A stretch of 64,000 nt of DNA, from positions 1 to 64,000 of the forward strand of contig NZ_JADEXG010000002.1 of NCBI RefSeq assembly GCF_015207255.1, written 5' to 3'. Made by a program: the position numbers and the translations under genes. Of this stretch, positions 53,449 to 64,000 are shown in pieces; the first letter of the stretch is position 1, and the number at the start of each line of letters is the position of its first letter. The notes beneath the pieces are model-generated. The model worked only from the letters and a program-made list of their open reading frames with translations. It did not search any database and had not been told where the DNA came from. This DNA is from Vasconcelosia minhoensis LEGE 07310 (GTDB lineage: Bacteria; Cyanobacteriota; Cyanobacteriia; Phormidesmidales; Phormidesmidaceae).

Positions 53449-53649
53449 AGTCGCTGTGGGATAAAATAATCGGCCTTACGTTGGGACCCAGCCTTAAGTC
53501 AAAGCAGATAGCAATTGGTCTAGCAGACTTGCTGAGCTAGGTTTGCTGAGCTAACTGATAGCCAAAGCTCGAGAGCATCTAGACTGCTAAACAGTCGTTA
53601 TCAGCTCCATTATTGCCTGAGCCACTATTTTGATTGTAATATGATCTCT

Positions 53650-53955
53650 CTATTTAGACCGTAACGTCGGCGTATTTGTTCGATGCACCTCATTCGGGCA
53701 TGACTCGGGTATGACTTCTGAGGTCTCAAGATTCGCCAGCCTTTGCCAGCCCGCCTGCCAGAGCTGCCTGTTCTTGAGGATACTTGCATTGAGCCAGAAG
53801 CGGACCTGAGGATCGCAGGCCGCAACGAGTTCTGCAAAGACCCATTTTCCCTGATTTTTTCGATTGACAACCTGAAAGTGGCGCCAGCCCAGCGTCGTTT
53901 GCTGGGCAGTCCATTTAGACCCGACCAGGTGGGGAAACTTTTGCTTTTTGGCCAT
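53650..53955 (-). CDS. TIGR02450-family Trp-rich small protein
   Basis: A 101-residue basic protein whose core (KFPHLVGSKWTAQQTTLGWRHFQVV, then GKWVFAELVAACDPQVRFWLNASIL and LWQAGWQRL) matches the conserved cyanobacterial TIGR02450 family. Function unknown. A second frame on the same strand (53625-53969) is a shadow. The C-terminal 25 residues are not conserved in my memory. Confidence 0.85.
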   Translation of the reverse strand: MAKKQKFPHLVGSKWTAQQTTLGWRHFQVVNRKNQGKWVFAELVAACDPQVRFWLNASILKNRQLWQAGWQRLANLETSEVIPESCPNEVHRTNTPTLRSK

Positions 53956-54047
53956 TTAAGATTGCGCAAGCGGCGATATAGCTATGCTAATATTAGAGAC
54001 TGTAGTTTACCTAATTTATGAAATTAGGACATTTTGGAGGTTTTCGT

Positions 54048-54377
54048 TTGGAGCCCGTAGCACCTGTAGAGTCTGCAGAACCTCGGTTTATGCTAAAGGT
54101 TTTATGGCTGGATAAGGATGTCGCCCTGGCGGTTGACCAGGTGGTTGGGAAAGGAACCAGCCCTTTGACTTCTTACTACTTCTGGCCTCGCCATGATGCC
54201 TGGGAGCAGATGAAGACTGAGCTTGAGTCTAAGTCTTGGATTGCAGAAGCAGAGCGAGTAGAGCTGCTTAACAAGGCAACCGAAATTATCAACTATTGGC
54301 AGGAAGAGGGGAAAGGTCGCCCGATGACTGAAGCTCAGGCCAAGTTCCCTGAAGTTGCCTTTACCGGTAGCTCATAG
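54048..54377 (+). CDS. Plastid-specific ribosomal protein 3 homologue (PSRP-3/Ycf65)
   Basis: A ribosome-associated protein shared by cyanobacteria and plastids. The core [42 protein letters not shown] and [18 protein letters not shown] is diagnostic. The start is taken as TTG at 54048, because a perfect GGAGG lies seven bases upstream; the in-frame ATG at 54018 lacks a ribosome binding site and would put GGAGG in the coding region. A terminator follows. Confidence 0.92.
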   Translation: MEPVAPVESAEPRFMLKVLWLDKDVALAVDQVVGKGTSPLTSYYFWPRHDAWEQMKTELESKSWIAEAERVELLNKATEIINYWQEEGKGRPMTEAQAKFPEVAFTGSS

Positions 54378-54431
54378 CACCTATCTTGAAATAGCGGCCA
54401 CGGCTGGAGAGTCTGAGCTTCTGCCCTATCC

Positions 54432-54480
54432 CCCATATAGAAATCCCCACCGTTCAAGATGGTGGGGATTTCTATATGGG
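54432..54480. terminator. Two-way terminator between PSRP-3 and atpC
   Basis: Two perfectly complementary 20-nt arms (54432-54451 and 54461-54480) surround a 9-nt loop, GTTCAAGAT. It lies between two convergent genes, 54 bp past the PSRP-3 stop and 19 bp past the atpC stop. Confidence 0.85.
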
Positions 54481-54499
54481 TTTCTGTATTGGATAGGGT

Positions 54500-54907
54500 T
54501 TAGGCCATACCACCGGCAGCTTGGAAGCGAGCCCGCGCTCTTTTCAGGGCTTGGGTTGCCTGAATCACGGCCTGGCGATCGTCACCGGAAACGTTTTCCA
54601 TCTTGGTTTGAGCCGACTGGTAGGCCGCTTCGGCCTGGCTGCGGTCAATGCTGTCACCGCGTTCGGCCCCGTTGACGAGGATAGTCACCTCATCGCTCTC
54701 CACTTCGGCAAAACCGCCCATCAGGGCAATCGGCGTCCAGTCTTTTTCCGCCCGGACTCGCATCACGCCGATATCCAGCGCTGTCAGCAGCGGCGCATGG
54801 CCACCCAAAATGCCGAGCTGGCCGGTCGTACTGGGCAAAATCACTTCTTCAGCCTGGGCGTCCCACACGGTTTTGTCGGGAGCGACCACGCGTACAGTTA
54901 GGGTCAT
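54500..54907 (-). CDS. atpC: ATP synthase epsilon subunit
   Basis: F1 regulatory subunit, 135 residues. The N-terminal beta sandwich reads [50 protein letters not shown], followed by the C-terminal helical hairpin. It follows atpD after 65 bp, the standard cyanobacterial atpD-atpC unit, separate from the large atp operon. Confidence 0.97.
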   Translation of the reverse strand: MTLTVRVVAPDKTVWDAQAEEVILPSTTGQLGILGGHAPLLTALDIGVMRVRAEKDWTPIALMGGFAEVESDEVTILVNGAERGDSIDRSQAEAAYQSAQTKMENVSGDDRQAVIQATQALKRARARFQAAGGMA

Positions 54908-54972
54908 CGTCTTGACTCAACACAATAGTTTGGCATCGTAAGGCGCTGGCCAGAGTCTGGACAGCAAGTTCC

Positions 54973-56852
<1,880 letters not shown>

Positions 56853-57164
56853 ATGGCAGCCGTATCTTTGAGCGTTTCTAACGTCAAGCCCCTGGGCGAT
56901 CGCGTCTTCGTTAAAGTCAGCGCGTCCGAAGAAATGACCGCTGGCGGAATCCTACTGCCGGACTCGGCTAAAGAAAAGCCGCAGGTCGGCGAAATCACCG
57001 CCGTTGGCCCTGGCAAGTTAAACGATGACGGCAGTCGTCAGAAGCCGGACATCAGCGTCGGTGACAAGGTGCTCTATTCCAAATACGCCGGTACCGACAT
57101 CAAGCTCGGCAGCGACGAGTACGTCCTGCTGTCTGAGAAAGACATCCTGGCCATTGTGTCTTAA
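56853..57164 (+). CDS. groES: Co-chaperonin GroES
   Basis: A 103-residue GroES with [43 protein letters not shown] and the C-terminal [13 protein letters not shown]. It forms the heptameric lid for GroEL. It is followed after 47 bp by groEL in one operon controlled by CIRCE and probably the K-box. Confidence 0.98.
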   Translation: MAAVSLSVSNVKPLGDRVFVKVSASEEMTAGGILLPDSAKEKPQVGEITAVGPGKLNDDGSRQKPDISVGDKVLYSKYAGTDIKLGSDEYVLLSEKDILAIVS

Positions 57165-57211
57165 CCCGCTGTTAACTCTATTCCGCTGTCCCTTCACCCT
57201 TTGCAATACCT

Positions 57212-58843
57212 ATGGCTAAACGCATCATTTACAACGAAAACGCCCGCCGTGCGCTCGAAAGAGGCATGGACATTCTGACCGAGGCGGTCGCCGTGACGCT
57301 GGGTCCCAAAGGCCGCAACGTCGTTCTAGAGAAAAAGTTTGGCGCCCCTCAGATCATCAATGACGGCGTCACTATCGCCAAAGAGATCGAGCTCGAAGAT
57401 AACGTTGAGAATACCGGCGTCGCGCTGATCCGCCAGGCCGCATCGAAGACGAACGACTCAGCCGGAGATGGAACGACGACGGCAACCGTGTTGGCCCACG
57501 CGATCGTCAAAGAAGGCATGCGCAATGTCGCCGCTGGCGCCAATGCCATTTCCCTCCGCCGGGGGATTGAAAAGGCTACCGCTTACCTGGTTGAGCGGAT
57601 TGCTGAAAAAGCCCAGCCCGTTGGCGATTCAACCGCAATTTCCCAGGTGGGGACGATCTCTGCCGGTAACGACGCCGAAGTCGGCGAAATGATCGCCAGC
57701 GCCATGGAAAAAGTGGGCCGTGAAGGCGTCATTTCCCTAGAAGAAGGCAAGTCGATGACGACTGAGCTGGAAATTACCGAAGGGATGCGCTTCGACAAGG
57801 GCTACATCTCGCCCTACTTTGTCACCGACCCCGAGCGGATGGAAGCCGTTTTTGACGAGCCCTACATTCTGCTCACCGATAAGAAAATCGCCCTAGTTCA
57901 GGATCTGGTACCGGTGCTGGAGCAGGTCGCTCGCTCGGGCAAGCCGCTGCTGATTATTTCTGAAGACATTGAGAAAGAGGCGCTGGCCACCCTGGTGGTC
58001 AATCGCCTGCGCGGCGTGCTGAATGTTGCCGCCGTTAAAGCTCCTGGCTTTGGCGATCGGCGTAAGGCGATGCTGGAAGACATTGCCGTCCTCACCGGTG
58101 GTCAGGTGATTACCGAAGAAGCCGGTCTCAAGCTAGACACCGTGCGCCCGGAAATGCTCGGTCAGGCCCGGCGGATCACCATTACTAAGGACAACACCAC
58201 CCTCGTTGCCGAAGGCAACGAAAGCGCGGTCAAGTCTCGCTGTGACCAAATTCGTCGCCAGATTGAGGAAACCGAGTCGAGTTACGACAAGGAAAAGCTG
58301 CAAGAGCGACTGGCCAAGCTCTCCGGTGGTGTAGCCGTGATCAAAGTCGGCGCAGCTACCGAGACCGAAATGAAGGACCGGAAGCTGCGGCTGGAAGATG
58401 CGATCAACGCGACGAAAGCGGCCGTGGAAGAAGGCATCGTCCCCGGCGGCGGCACCACGCTGGCCCACCTATCCCCTGGCCTAGAGGACTGGGCCACCAG
58501 CAACCTGGAAGGTGAAGAACTGGTCGGGGCGATGATCGTCACCCGGGCGCTGTCTGCACCGCTGCGGCGAATTGCCCAAAACGCTGGTCAAAACGGCGCG
58601 GTGATTGCCGAACGGGTGAAGGAGAAAGACTTCAACGTGGGCTACAACGCGGCTGACAATACCTTTGTCGATATGCTGGAAGCGGGGATCGTAGACCCGG
58701 CCAAAGTGACTCGTTCGGCGCTGCAAAATGCGGCTTCGATCGCGGCGATGGTGCTGACGACCGAGTGCATTGTGGTTGACAAGCCCGAGCCTGAAGCTGC
58801 CGGCGCTGGCGCTGGGGCTGGCATGGGCGACTTCGACTACTAA
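57212..58843 (+). CDS. groEL: Chaperonin GroEL
   Basis: A 543-residue chaperonin with the ATP-site motif [12 protein letters not shown] (about 85-96), the apical-domain stretch [24 protein letters not shown] and [13 protein letters not shown] near 410. Linkage to groES marks this as the GroEL1 copy of cyanobacteria, which commonly carry a second unlinked one. The C-terminus is a short Gly-Ala repeat ([15 protein letters not shown]) rather than the GGM repeat of E. coli. Confidence 0.98.
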   Translation: MAKRIIYNENARRALERGMDILTEAVAVTLGPKGRNVVLEKKFGAPQIINDGVTIAKEIELEDNVENTGVALIRQAASKTNDSAGDGTTTATVLAHAIVKEGMRNVAAGANAISLRRGIEKATAYLVERIAEKAQPVGDSTAISQVGTISAGNDAEVGEMIASAMEKVGREGVISLEEGKSMTTELEITEGMRFDKGYISPYFVTDPERMEAVFDEPYILLTDKKIALVQDLVPVLEQVARSGKPLLIISEDIEKEALATLVVNRLRGVLNVAAVKAPGFGDRRKAMLEDIAVLTGGQVITEEAGLKLDTVRPEMLGQARRITITKDNTTLVAEGNESAVKSRCDQIRRQIEETESSYDKEKLQERLAKLSGGVAVIKVGAATETEMKDRKLRLEDAINATKAAVEEGIVPGGGTTLAHLSPGLEDWATSNLEGEELVGAMIVTRALSAPLRRIAQNAGQNGAVIAERVKEKDFNVGYNAADNTFVDMLEAGIVDPAKVTRSALQNAASIAAMVLTTECIVVDKPEPEAAGAGAGAGMGDFDY

Positions 58844-58910
58844 CGCCCAGCTGACAAAGCTAACTAGGACGCTGTCATTTAAAAGGTGACAGACTTCCTG
58901 CCCTCATGCC

Positions 58911-58942
58911 AAAGGCGGATTGTTTAACGACAGTCCGCCTTT
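58911..58942 (+). terminator. Terminator after groEL
   Basis: AAAGGCGGA and TCCGCCTTT form a 9-bp stem around a 14-nt loop, 68 bp after the groEL stop. A weaker hairpin (CTGTCA/TGACAG, 58872-58892) precedes it. Confidence 0.65.
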
Positions 58943-59002
58943 GCGCTTGGGGCCTGCTACGGTAAAGCTAGGCCCTTTGCCGCTCGCTTTTGAGCGTTCA
59001 CG

Positions 59003-59581
59003 ATGACTCCTGACGATATCAATCACTTTTTACAAACCCAGTTTGGCGATCGCTATGAGCAGCCCTCTGCCGATTCCTGGCAGGTGGAAACCGACGACTA
59101 TCGGCTGCTGCTGCTGTCCGCCGACGGCAGCTGGCTACGGGCGCTGATCCCGATTACGCCCGCGGCTGACGCGCTGCCCTTTCTCAGCCAGATTTTAGAA
59201 TCTAATTTTGACCTCACCCAGGAGACCCGCTATGCGCTCTACGAAGACTTGCTCTGGGGCGTTTTTCAGCACGACCTGGCAACGCTGCAACCGGCTCAGC
59301 TAGAAGCCGCGACGGCGCAGCTGCTGAAGCTGAAGCAGGGCGGAATTGAAATTTTCTTTAACCAGATGGTTGAGGGCCAAATCCGTAAGATCATCGTCGC
59401 GGCCAAGCTCCAGGGCCAGTCTCTAGAAACGACGATGCAAACGCTCGACCGCTTTTACGCCGAAGGGGTGATGGGCGAAATGGGCGAAGGCGAATATCAG
59501 CAGAACGCCCTCAGCGCCTGGCGGCGTCAGCTGGAGCGGCTCTGGCCCGAAGTTGACGTGGCTAATCCAGAGATTCTGTAG
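59003..59581 (+). CDS. Conserved cyanobacterial hypothetical protein
   Basis: A 192-residue soluble acidic protein. The first half (WQVETDDYRLLLLSADGSWLRALIPITP and LPFLSQILESNFDLTQETRYALYEDLLWGVFQHDL) resembles small secretion-chaperone or YbjN-like folds, but I cannot assign a family. The second half is helical. DUF2358 follows after 9 bp, so the two may be one unit. Confidence 0.7.
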   Translation: MTPDDINHFLQTQFGDRYEQPSADSWQVETDDYRLLLLSADGSWLRALIPITPAADALPFLSQILESNFDLTQETRYALYEDLLWGVFQHDLATLQPAQLEAATAQLLKLKQGGIEIFFNQMVEGQIRKIIVAAKLQGQSLETTMQTLDRFYAEGVMGEMGEGEYQQNALSAWRRQLERLWPEVDVANPEIL

Positions 59582-59590
59582 AGTACCAAT

Positions 59591-59971
59591 ATGGATATCG
59601 TCGAACAGCTCAGGCAAGACTACAGCCGCTTTCCCCAGAATCAGAGCTACGAACTCTACACCCCCGACGTGAAGTTCAAAGATCCGCTGAATCATTTTAA
59701 GGGGCGCGATCGCTACCGGCAGATGATCGGCTTTATCGAACAGTGGTTTATCGATACCCACATGGAGCTCCACGAGATCGAGCGCCCCGTCGCCGACCGG
59801 ATTACGACTCGCTGGACGCTCCACTTCACCGCGCCGACCTTCTGGAAACCGCGCATTTCCATTCCCGGCAGGACTGAGCTCAGGCTGAATACGCAGGGGC
59901 TAGTGGAAGCCCATATTGACTATTGGGACTGCTCTCGCTGGGATGTAGTGAAGCAGCTTTGGGGTGGATGA
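59591..59971 (+). CDS. DUF2358 family protein (NTF2-like)
   Basis: A 126-residue protein conserved in cyanobacteria and plants. The stretches LRQDYSRFPQNQSYELYTPDVKFKDPLNHFKGRDRYRQMI and IDYWDCSRWDVVKQLW are typical of DUF2358, which has an NTF2-like fold. Function unknown. It starts 9 bp after the preceding gene. Confidence 0.88.
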   Translation: MDIVEQLRQDYSRFPQNQSYELYTPDVKFKDPLNHFKGRDRYRQMIGFIEQWFIDTHMELHEIERPVADRITTRWTLHFTAPTFWKPRISIPGRTELRLNTQGLVEAHIDYWDCSRWDVVKQLWGG

Positions 59972-59978
59972 AGTTATG

Positions 59979-60007
59979 GGATGCGTTTGCTTAGCAGCAA
60001 CGCATCC
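59979..60007. repeat. Inverted repeat GGATGCGTT / AACGCATCC
   Basis: Perfect 9-bp arms around an 11-nt loop between the convergent DUF2358 and acs genes. GATGCGTT-type palindromes are dispersed in many cyanobacterial genomes. Could act as terminator. Confidence 0.6.
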
Positions 60008-60040
60008 TACAGGAACTAAGCTCCTTGGCGGAGTTTTTCC

Positions 60041-62014
60041 TTACGCCCCCTGGCGTAGTTTCTCCAGAACGCTCTGGTCCTCCATTGTCGTGGCATCGCC
60101 AACAACCGCTTCGCCGCTGGCTAGGTTGCGCAGGAAGCGGCGGATGATTTTGCCCGAGCGGGTTTTGGGTAGGGCGTCGGTGAACTGGATTTCGCCGGGA
60201 CGCGCGATCGCGCCAATCTCATTCACCACATGCTGCTTCAGTTCGGCCTTGAGATCGTCGCTGGGAGAGTAAGTGCCCTCTAAGGTCACAAAAGCGTACA
60301 CGTCCTCTCCCTTGACCTCATCCTTGCGCCCGACCACGGCTGCCTCAGCTACGGCTGGATGGGAGACTAGCGCCGACTCAATTTCCATGGTGCCCAGGCG
60401 GTGCCCCGAAACGTTCAGCACGTCGTCAGTCCGACCCATTACCCAAAAGTAACCATCTTTGTCCTTCCGGGCACCGTCCCCAGCAAAGTAGAGATACTGC
60501 CCATCCTTGGGTGGAATGTGCTCCCAGTAGGTGCGGCGAAAGCGGTCGTCGTCTCCGTAGACCGTTCGCATCATGCTGGGCCAGGGATGTCTGACGACGA
60601 GATAGCCGCCTTCGTTATCACCGACCGGATTGCCTTCGCTGTCTACAATATCGGCCTGAATGCCGGGAAAAGGTTTAGTAGCAGATCCAGGCTTGGTCGG
60701 CGTCGCGCCTGGCAGCGGCGTCAGCATGAAGCCGCCGGTCTCCGTTTGCCACCAGGTATCGACGATGGGGCAGCGACCGCCACCGATGACGCGGTGGTAC
60801 CACATCCAGGCTTCGGGGTTGATTGGCTCGCCCACCGTGCCCAAAATCCGCAGGGAAGACAGATCCCGCGCCTGGGGCAGCTGGTCGCCCATTTTGATAA
60901 AGGCGCGAATGGCCGTCGGAGCCGTATAGAACAGGCTGACGCCGTATTTTTCCACCACGTCCCAGAAGCAGCCTGGATTGGACGGTCGCGGCGCACCTTC
61001 ATACATCAGGCTGGTGGCCCCGTTTGACAGCGGCCCGTAGACAATGTAGCTGTGGCCGGTAATCCAGCCGACGTCGGCGGTGCACCAGTAGACGTCGGTG
61101 TCTTGAATGTCAAAGGTCCACTTAAAGGTGAGGTGGGTGTAGAGGTTGTAGCCGCCGGTGGTATGGACGACCCCCTTGGGCTTACCAGTGGTGCCGCTGG
61201 TGTAGAGGATAAATAACATATCTTCGCTGTCCATCGGCTCGGCGGGGCAGTTCGCAGAGACGGTGGGCTGCACCTCATGCCACCAGACATCGCGGCCTTC
61301 AGACCAGTCCACCTCAGCTCCGGTACGCTTCACGACCAGGACATGCTGCACCGAGGGCACGCTGTCATCTTCGAGCGCCTGATCGACGGCGGGCTTGAGC
61401 GCAACTGCTTTGTCCTTACGAAAGCCGCCATCCGCCGTAATCACCACTTTTGCTTCGGCATCGTTGAGCCGATCGCGCAGGGCCTCGGCGCTAAAGCCGC
61501 CAAAAATGACGGTATGCGGTGCGCCAATTCGAGCGCAGGCTAGCATCGCGATCGCGGCCTCCGGGATCATCGGCATGTAGAGACCGACGCGATCGCCCTT
61601 CTGCACGCCTAGCGACTTGAGCACGTTCGCCATCTGGCACACTTCGCGGTGCAGCTGAGCATAGGTCAGCGTGCGTGAGTCGCCGGGTTCGCCTTCCCAG
61701 ATCAGCGCCGCTTTATTCCGCCGCCAGGTGGTCAGATGGCGGTCGAGGCAGTTATAGGAAATATTTAGCTGGCCGCCGACGAACCATTTGGCAAAGGGCG
61801 GCTGCCAGTCGAGCACTGTGTCCCACTTCTTAAACCAGTCGAGCTCCTGCTCCGCCAGCTCAGCCCAAAAAGCGGCGGGGTCGGCAGCGGCTTTGTCATA
61901 GAGGGCCTGATAGGCGGCCATACTCGATATGCGGGCCTGCTGAGCAAATTCTGCCGAAGGCGGAAAGACTCGCTGCTCTTGCAGGACCGATTCTATGCTG
62001 GAAGATTGTGCCAT
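60041..62014 (-). CDS. acs: Acetyl-CoA synthetase
   Basis: Converts acetate, ATP and CoA to acetyl-CoA. The 657-residue ANL enzyme has [19 protein letters not shown] (about 265-283), [16 protein letters not shown] near 417, and the C-terminal [13 protein letters not shown] with the catalytic Lys that is regulated by acetylation in other bacteria. An AAGGAAGG ribosome binding site precedes the ATG at 62014. Divergent from a PadR gene. Confidence 0.97.
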   Translation of the reverse strand: MAQSSSIESVLQEQRVFPPSAEFAQQARISSMAAYQALYDKAAADPAAFWAELAEQELDWFKKWDTVLDWQPPFAKWFVGGQLNISYNCLDRHLTTWRRNKAALIWEGEPGDSRTLTYAQLHREVCQMANVLKSLGVQKGDRVGLYMPMIPEAAIAMLACARIGAPHTVIFGGFSAEALRDRLNDAEAKVVITADGGFRKDKAVALKPAVDQALEDDSVPSVQHVLVVKRTGAEVDWSEGRDVWWHEVQPTVSANCPAEPMDSEDMLFILYTSGTTGKPKGVVHTTGGYNLYTHLTFKWTFDIQDTDVYWCTADVGWITGHSYIVYGPLSNGATSLMYEGAPRPSNPGCFWDVVEKYGVSLFYTAPTAIRAFIKMGDQLPQARDLSSLRILGTVGEPINPEAWMWYHRVIGGGRCPIVDTWWQTETGGFMLTPLPGATPTKPGSATKPFPGIQADIVDSEGNPVGDNEGGYLVVRHPWPSMMRTVYGDDDRFRRTYWEHIPPKDGQYLYFAGDGARKDKDGYFWVMGRTDDVLNVSGHRLGTMEIESALVSHPAVAEAAVVGRKDEVKGEDVYAFVTLEGTYSPSDDLKAELKQHVVNEIGAIARPGEIQFTDALPKTRSGKIIRRFLRNLASGEAVVGDATTMEDQSVLEKLRQGA

Positions 62015-62133
62015 TTTAAGGAAGGTCAGCGACTGGGATCAAAAAAGCATACTTTTCAAAAAGATACTGCTTTTGCGACCGACCCGGGCAGTTCAGCCCG
62101 ACATAGTCAGCTTTTTTAACGATCCCCAACTTC

Positions 62134-62157
62134 GACTATGCTAATAGATGCATAGTC
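62134..62157. promoter_or_regulatory. PadR-type operator upstream of padR
   Basis: GACTATGC, eight bases, GCATAGTC: perfect 8-bp arms. The inner ATGC-N8-GCAT has the spacing of the PadR consensus ATGT-N8-ACAT. It includes TATGCT, a likely -10 of the padR gene. A further CATAGTC half-site is at 62102-62108. Confidence 0.6.
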
Positions 62158-62172
62158 ACCTAGTCTCATCCT

Positions 62173-62766
62173 ATGGCGCTTTCCCATGCAATATTGGCAG
62201 CACTGATCGAGTGCCCCTGCAGCGGCTATGACCTAGCCAAGCGGTTTGACGGCTCAGTGGGCTTTTTCTGGAACGCTAGCCATCAGCAGATCTACCGTGA
62301 GCTGTCCAGACTGGAAGCGGAGGGCCAGATCACGGCTGAAAAAATAGAGCAGGACGGTCGCCCGAATAAAAAGCTGTATTCCATTACCGCTACAGGCAAA
62401 GCGCTGCTCCAGGAGTGGATTGCTCAGCCAGCCGAGGTCAGCCCGGTCAAAGATGACCTGCTGGTAAAGCTGTTCTCCGGGCACATCGCACCGCGAGAAA
62501 CGATTTTGCAAAAGCTGAAAGAGCACTATCAGCAGCACCGCGCCAAGCTCGAAGGCTATCAGGCCATTGCCCAGCAGCATTTTTCCGACCCCGCCCAGCT
62601 TTCAGAAGCCCGTCGGTTTCAGTTCCTAACTTTGAGAGCAGGCATCCGCCATGAGATGGCCTGGATGACCTGGTGCGGCGAGGCCATGAGTTTCCTAACC
62701 GAGCCAGCCGAGACTGAGAATACCTATCAATCCAGCTTGTATGTCAGGGATGACCTAGCTGAGTAG
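62173..62766 (+). CDS. PadR-family transcriptional regulator with Vir_act_alpha C-terminal domain
   Basis: A 197-residue PadR. The winged helix reads AILAALIECPCSGYDLAKRFDGSVGFFWNASHQQIYRELSRLEAEGQI, with wing KIEQDGRPNKKLYSITATGKALLQEWI, and a helical C-terminal dimerisation domain from about 90. Members repress efflux or phenolic-acid genes. It is divergent from acs; control of itself through the operator at 62134 is likely, of acs possible. Confidence 0.9.
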   Translation: MALSHAILAALIECPCSGYDLAKRFDGSVGFFWNASHQQIYRELSRLEAEGQITAEKIEQDGRPNKKLYSITATGKALLQEWIAQPAEVSPVKDDLLVKLFSGHIAPRETILQKLKEHYQQHRAKLEGYQAIAQQHFSDPAQLSEARRFQFLTLRAGIRHEMAWMTWCGEAMSFLTEPAETENTYQSSLYVRDDLAE

Positions 62767-62781
62767 GATAGCATCTCGCTC

Positions 62782-63454
62782 ATGTTCGACACCGTCTGTA
62801 AGTTCCTGGCCGAGACCTTTTCGGCAGACTTTGCCAGCTGGCTGCTCGGTGAGTCAGTCACTCTGAGCAAGCTCAGCCCTTCTGAGCTTTCCCTAGAGCC
62901 CATCTGAGCCGACGCGCTAATCCTGTGGGGCGACTTTAGCTGGGCTAGTATTGGACAAGGGGTTGATTCAGCAGGCTTTGAGGAAGGAAACGATGCAGGA
63001 GTCGGTAATCTATCAGGACATCATCGCTGAGGGGCGGCGCGCGGGACGCCAGGAGGGACGCCAGGAAGGCCGACGGCAGGAAGCGGTCGCGCTGATCCAG
63101 CGGCAGCTGACTCGGCGATTGGGAACTTTGCCTGAAGTCAGCCGAGCTCAGCTAGCGAGGCTTTCACTAGTACAGATAGAGGCGCTAGGAGAGGCGCTGC
63201 TGGACTTTGGAGCTTTGGCAGAGCTGGAATCCTGGCTGTCACATCAGCAGGCTGAGGGTGCCAGAGTTTTTCGAGAGCTGAGCGGACAGCTGGGTGAACT
63301 ACCTGCTGAGATTAGTGAGCAGGTTCAGGCGCTATCCTTGGAGCAGTTGGCTTTATTGGAAACTGCTCTAGCAGAGGTTTCTGGGGTGAATGAGCTGAGG
63401 GTTTGGTTGCAGAACCAGAGCACTGCGGCTGAGAATTTTGATCAGCTTCAGTAA
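62782..63454 (+). pseudogene. Decayed Rpn-family/DUF4351 PD-(D/E)XK transposase-nuclease
   Basis: The first 41 codons (MFDTVCKFLAETFSADFASW to LSPSELSLEPI) are the start of a cyanobacterial Rpn-type/DUF4351 protein. A TGA at 62905 sits where the family has Arg, and the family sequence (ADALIL) resumes after it. Most of the nuclease domain is then missing; from about 62945 the frame carries the C-terminal region (DKGLIQQALRKETMQESVIYQDIIAEG, a GRQEG repeat and two DUF4351-like units). A TTG at 62951 could still express the last 167 residues. Confidence 0.7.
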
Positions 63455-63541
63455 CGTTGTTGGGGGCTTTGAGTCAGTGGGTGCGATCACGGCAACAACC
63501 GCAGCTACTGGATCAACCCTTCAGCTGCCTGCGCTGTTCGC

Positions 63542-64000
63542 TCAGTCCTGATCTCGGGGCTGCTTTCGCTTCAGCCAGATCAGGGCGACAGCAAAGACGC
63601 CTAATCCCAATAGCTGACCTGGCTCAGGCACGGACGCCGCTGAACTGAGCGGATTGCCGGGCTGGGTCAGATCGTCCTGGCCGTCTTCGACTTCTCGGTC
63701 AAAGCGATCGCGGCTGGCCTCAGCTTCACGCAACAGATCGCGCTGGCGGTCGTCCACCAATACCAGCATTGAAGAATAGGGCGTGACAATTTCGGTACGT
63801 TTTGCGATCGCGTGAATCTCATCCAGCGTCGCCAGCTGCGTCATATCGGCGCTGCGGCTCTGCTGCAACACCAGCTGCCGGGCGGCAAGTGGTTCAAAGG
63901 CATCAGCGTTGGAAGTCTCGACCGATTCTGCTGACGGTTTCACGGTTGTCACTGACCAGTCGTACCCATCAATTGCGTCGCCTGTCGAATCAGAAGAAAC
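63542..64000 (-). CDS. C-terminal part of a PEP-CTERM membrane/surface protein (5' end outside window)
   Basis: The frame is open to the window edge, so the gene continues beyond 64000. The C-terminus is a clear PEP-CTERM sorting signal: SVPEPGQLLGLGVFAVALIWLKRKQPRDQD, with VPEP, a transmembrane helix and a basic tail, the substrate signature of an exosortase. The preceding AIAKRTEIVTPYSSMLVLVDDRQRDLLREAE resembles the ends of large cyanobacterial PEP-CTERM proteins, which I recall only loosely. Confidence 0.65.
   Translation of the reverse strand, partial: VSSDSTGDAIDGYDWSVTTVKPSAESVETSNADAFEPLAARQLVLQQSRSADMTQLATLDEIHAIAKRTEIVTPYSSMLVLVDDRQRDLLREAEASRDRFDREVEDGQDDLTQPGNPLSSAASVPEPGQLLGLGVFAVALIWLKRKQPRDQD

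Overview
The window is a stretch of chromosome from a cyanobacterium. The evidence is ntcA, a FurA-type fur, pcxA, a cyAbrB regulator, PSRP-3/Ycf65, a Hik2-like kinase, a cofactor-assembly (CCB) protein, several DUF families confined largely to cyanobacteria (DUF3155, DUF3084, DUF2973, DUF2358, DUF751), and the HIP1 octamer GCGATCGC recurring throughout. Gene content, moderate-to-high GC and interspersed GC-rich repeats would fit a Leptolyngbya-like filamentous strain, but that is inference. I found no rRNA, tRNA, CRISPR array or intact insertion sequence.

Layout. 1-6.8 kb: rpsD, a divergent Nudix protein, leuS, small genes in an AT-richer patch, a Uma2 nuclease and a HAD phosphatase. 6.8-13.5 kb: a C-P lyase operon phnGHIJKLM on the minus strand with divergent phnF and a readable operator/promoter between them; no phosphonate transporter is in the window. 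13.7-15.1 kb: a noncanonical alpha/beta hydrolase, a stand-alone Fur C-terminal domain and a cupin remnant. 15.1-21.7 kb: PhzF-like protein and pdxJ, facing a five-gene minus-strand run Rrf2-cobD-pyrR-fni-sppA. 22-33.5 kb: cyAbrB, an unknown membrane protein, Hik2-like kinase, DUF3155, CCB, PadR, DUF3084, ntcA, fabI, then DUF751-rbfA-GH3.

33.5-43.6 kb holds a Dam-type methylase and the most interesting locus: a divergent phosphopantetheinyl transferase facing fatty acyl-AMP ligase, acyl-CoA dehydrogenase, acyl carrier protein, MBOAT acyltransferase, an AlgJ/DltD-like SGNH protein and an HTTM-DUF393 membrane fusion. It reads as a pathway that activates a fatty acid, loads it on a dedicated carrier protein, oxidises it, and passes it to a membrane acyltransferase acting on an extracytoplasmic acceptor. 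I do not recognise its product.

43.7-54.4 kb: pcxA, fur, an exopolysaccharide-type acetyltransferase/glycosyltransferase operon, deoC, recO, an MFS transporter, a GT4, and small cyanobacterial proteins. 54.5-58.9 kb: atpD-atpC and divergent groESL, which carries a K-box match, a perfect CIRCE and a long, possibly structured leader. 59-64 kb: two small conserved genes, acs, a PadR regulator with a PadR-like operator, a decayed Rpn-family/DUF4351 nuclease and the C-terminus of a PEP-CTERM protein cut by the window edge.
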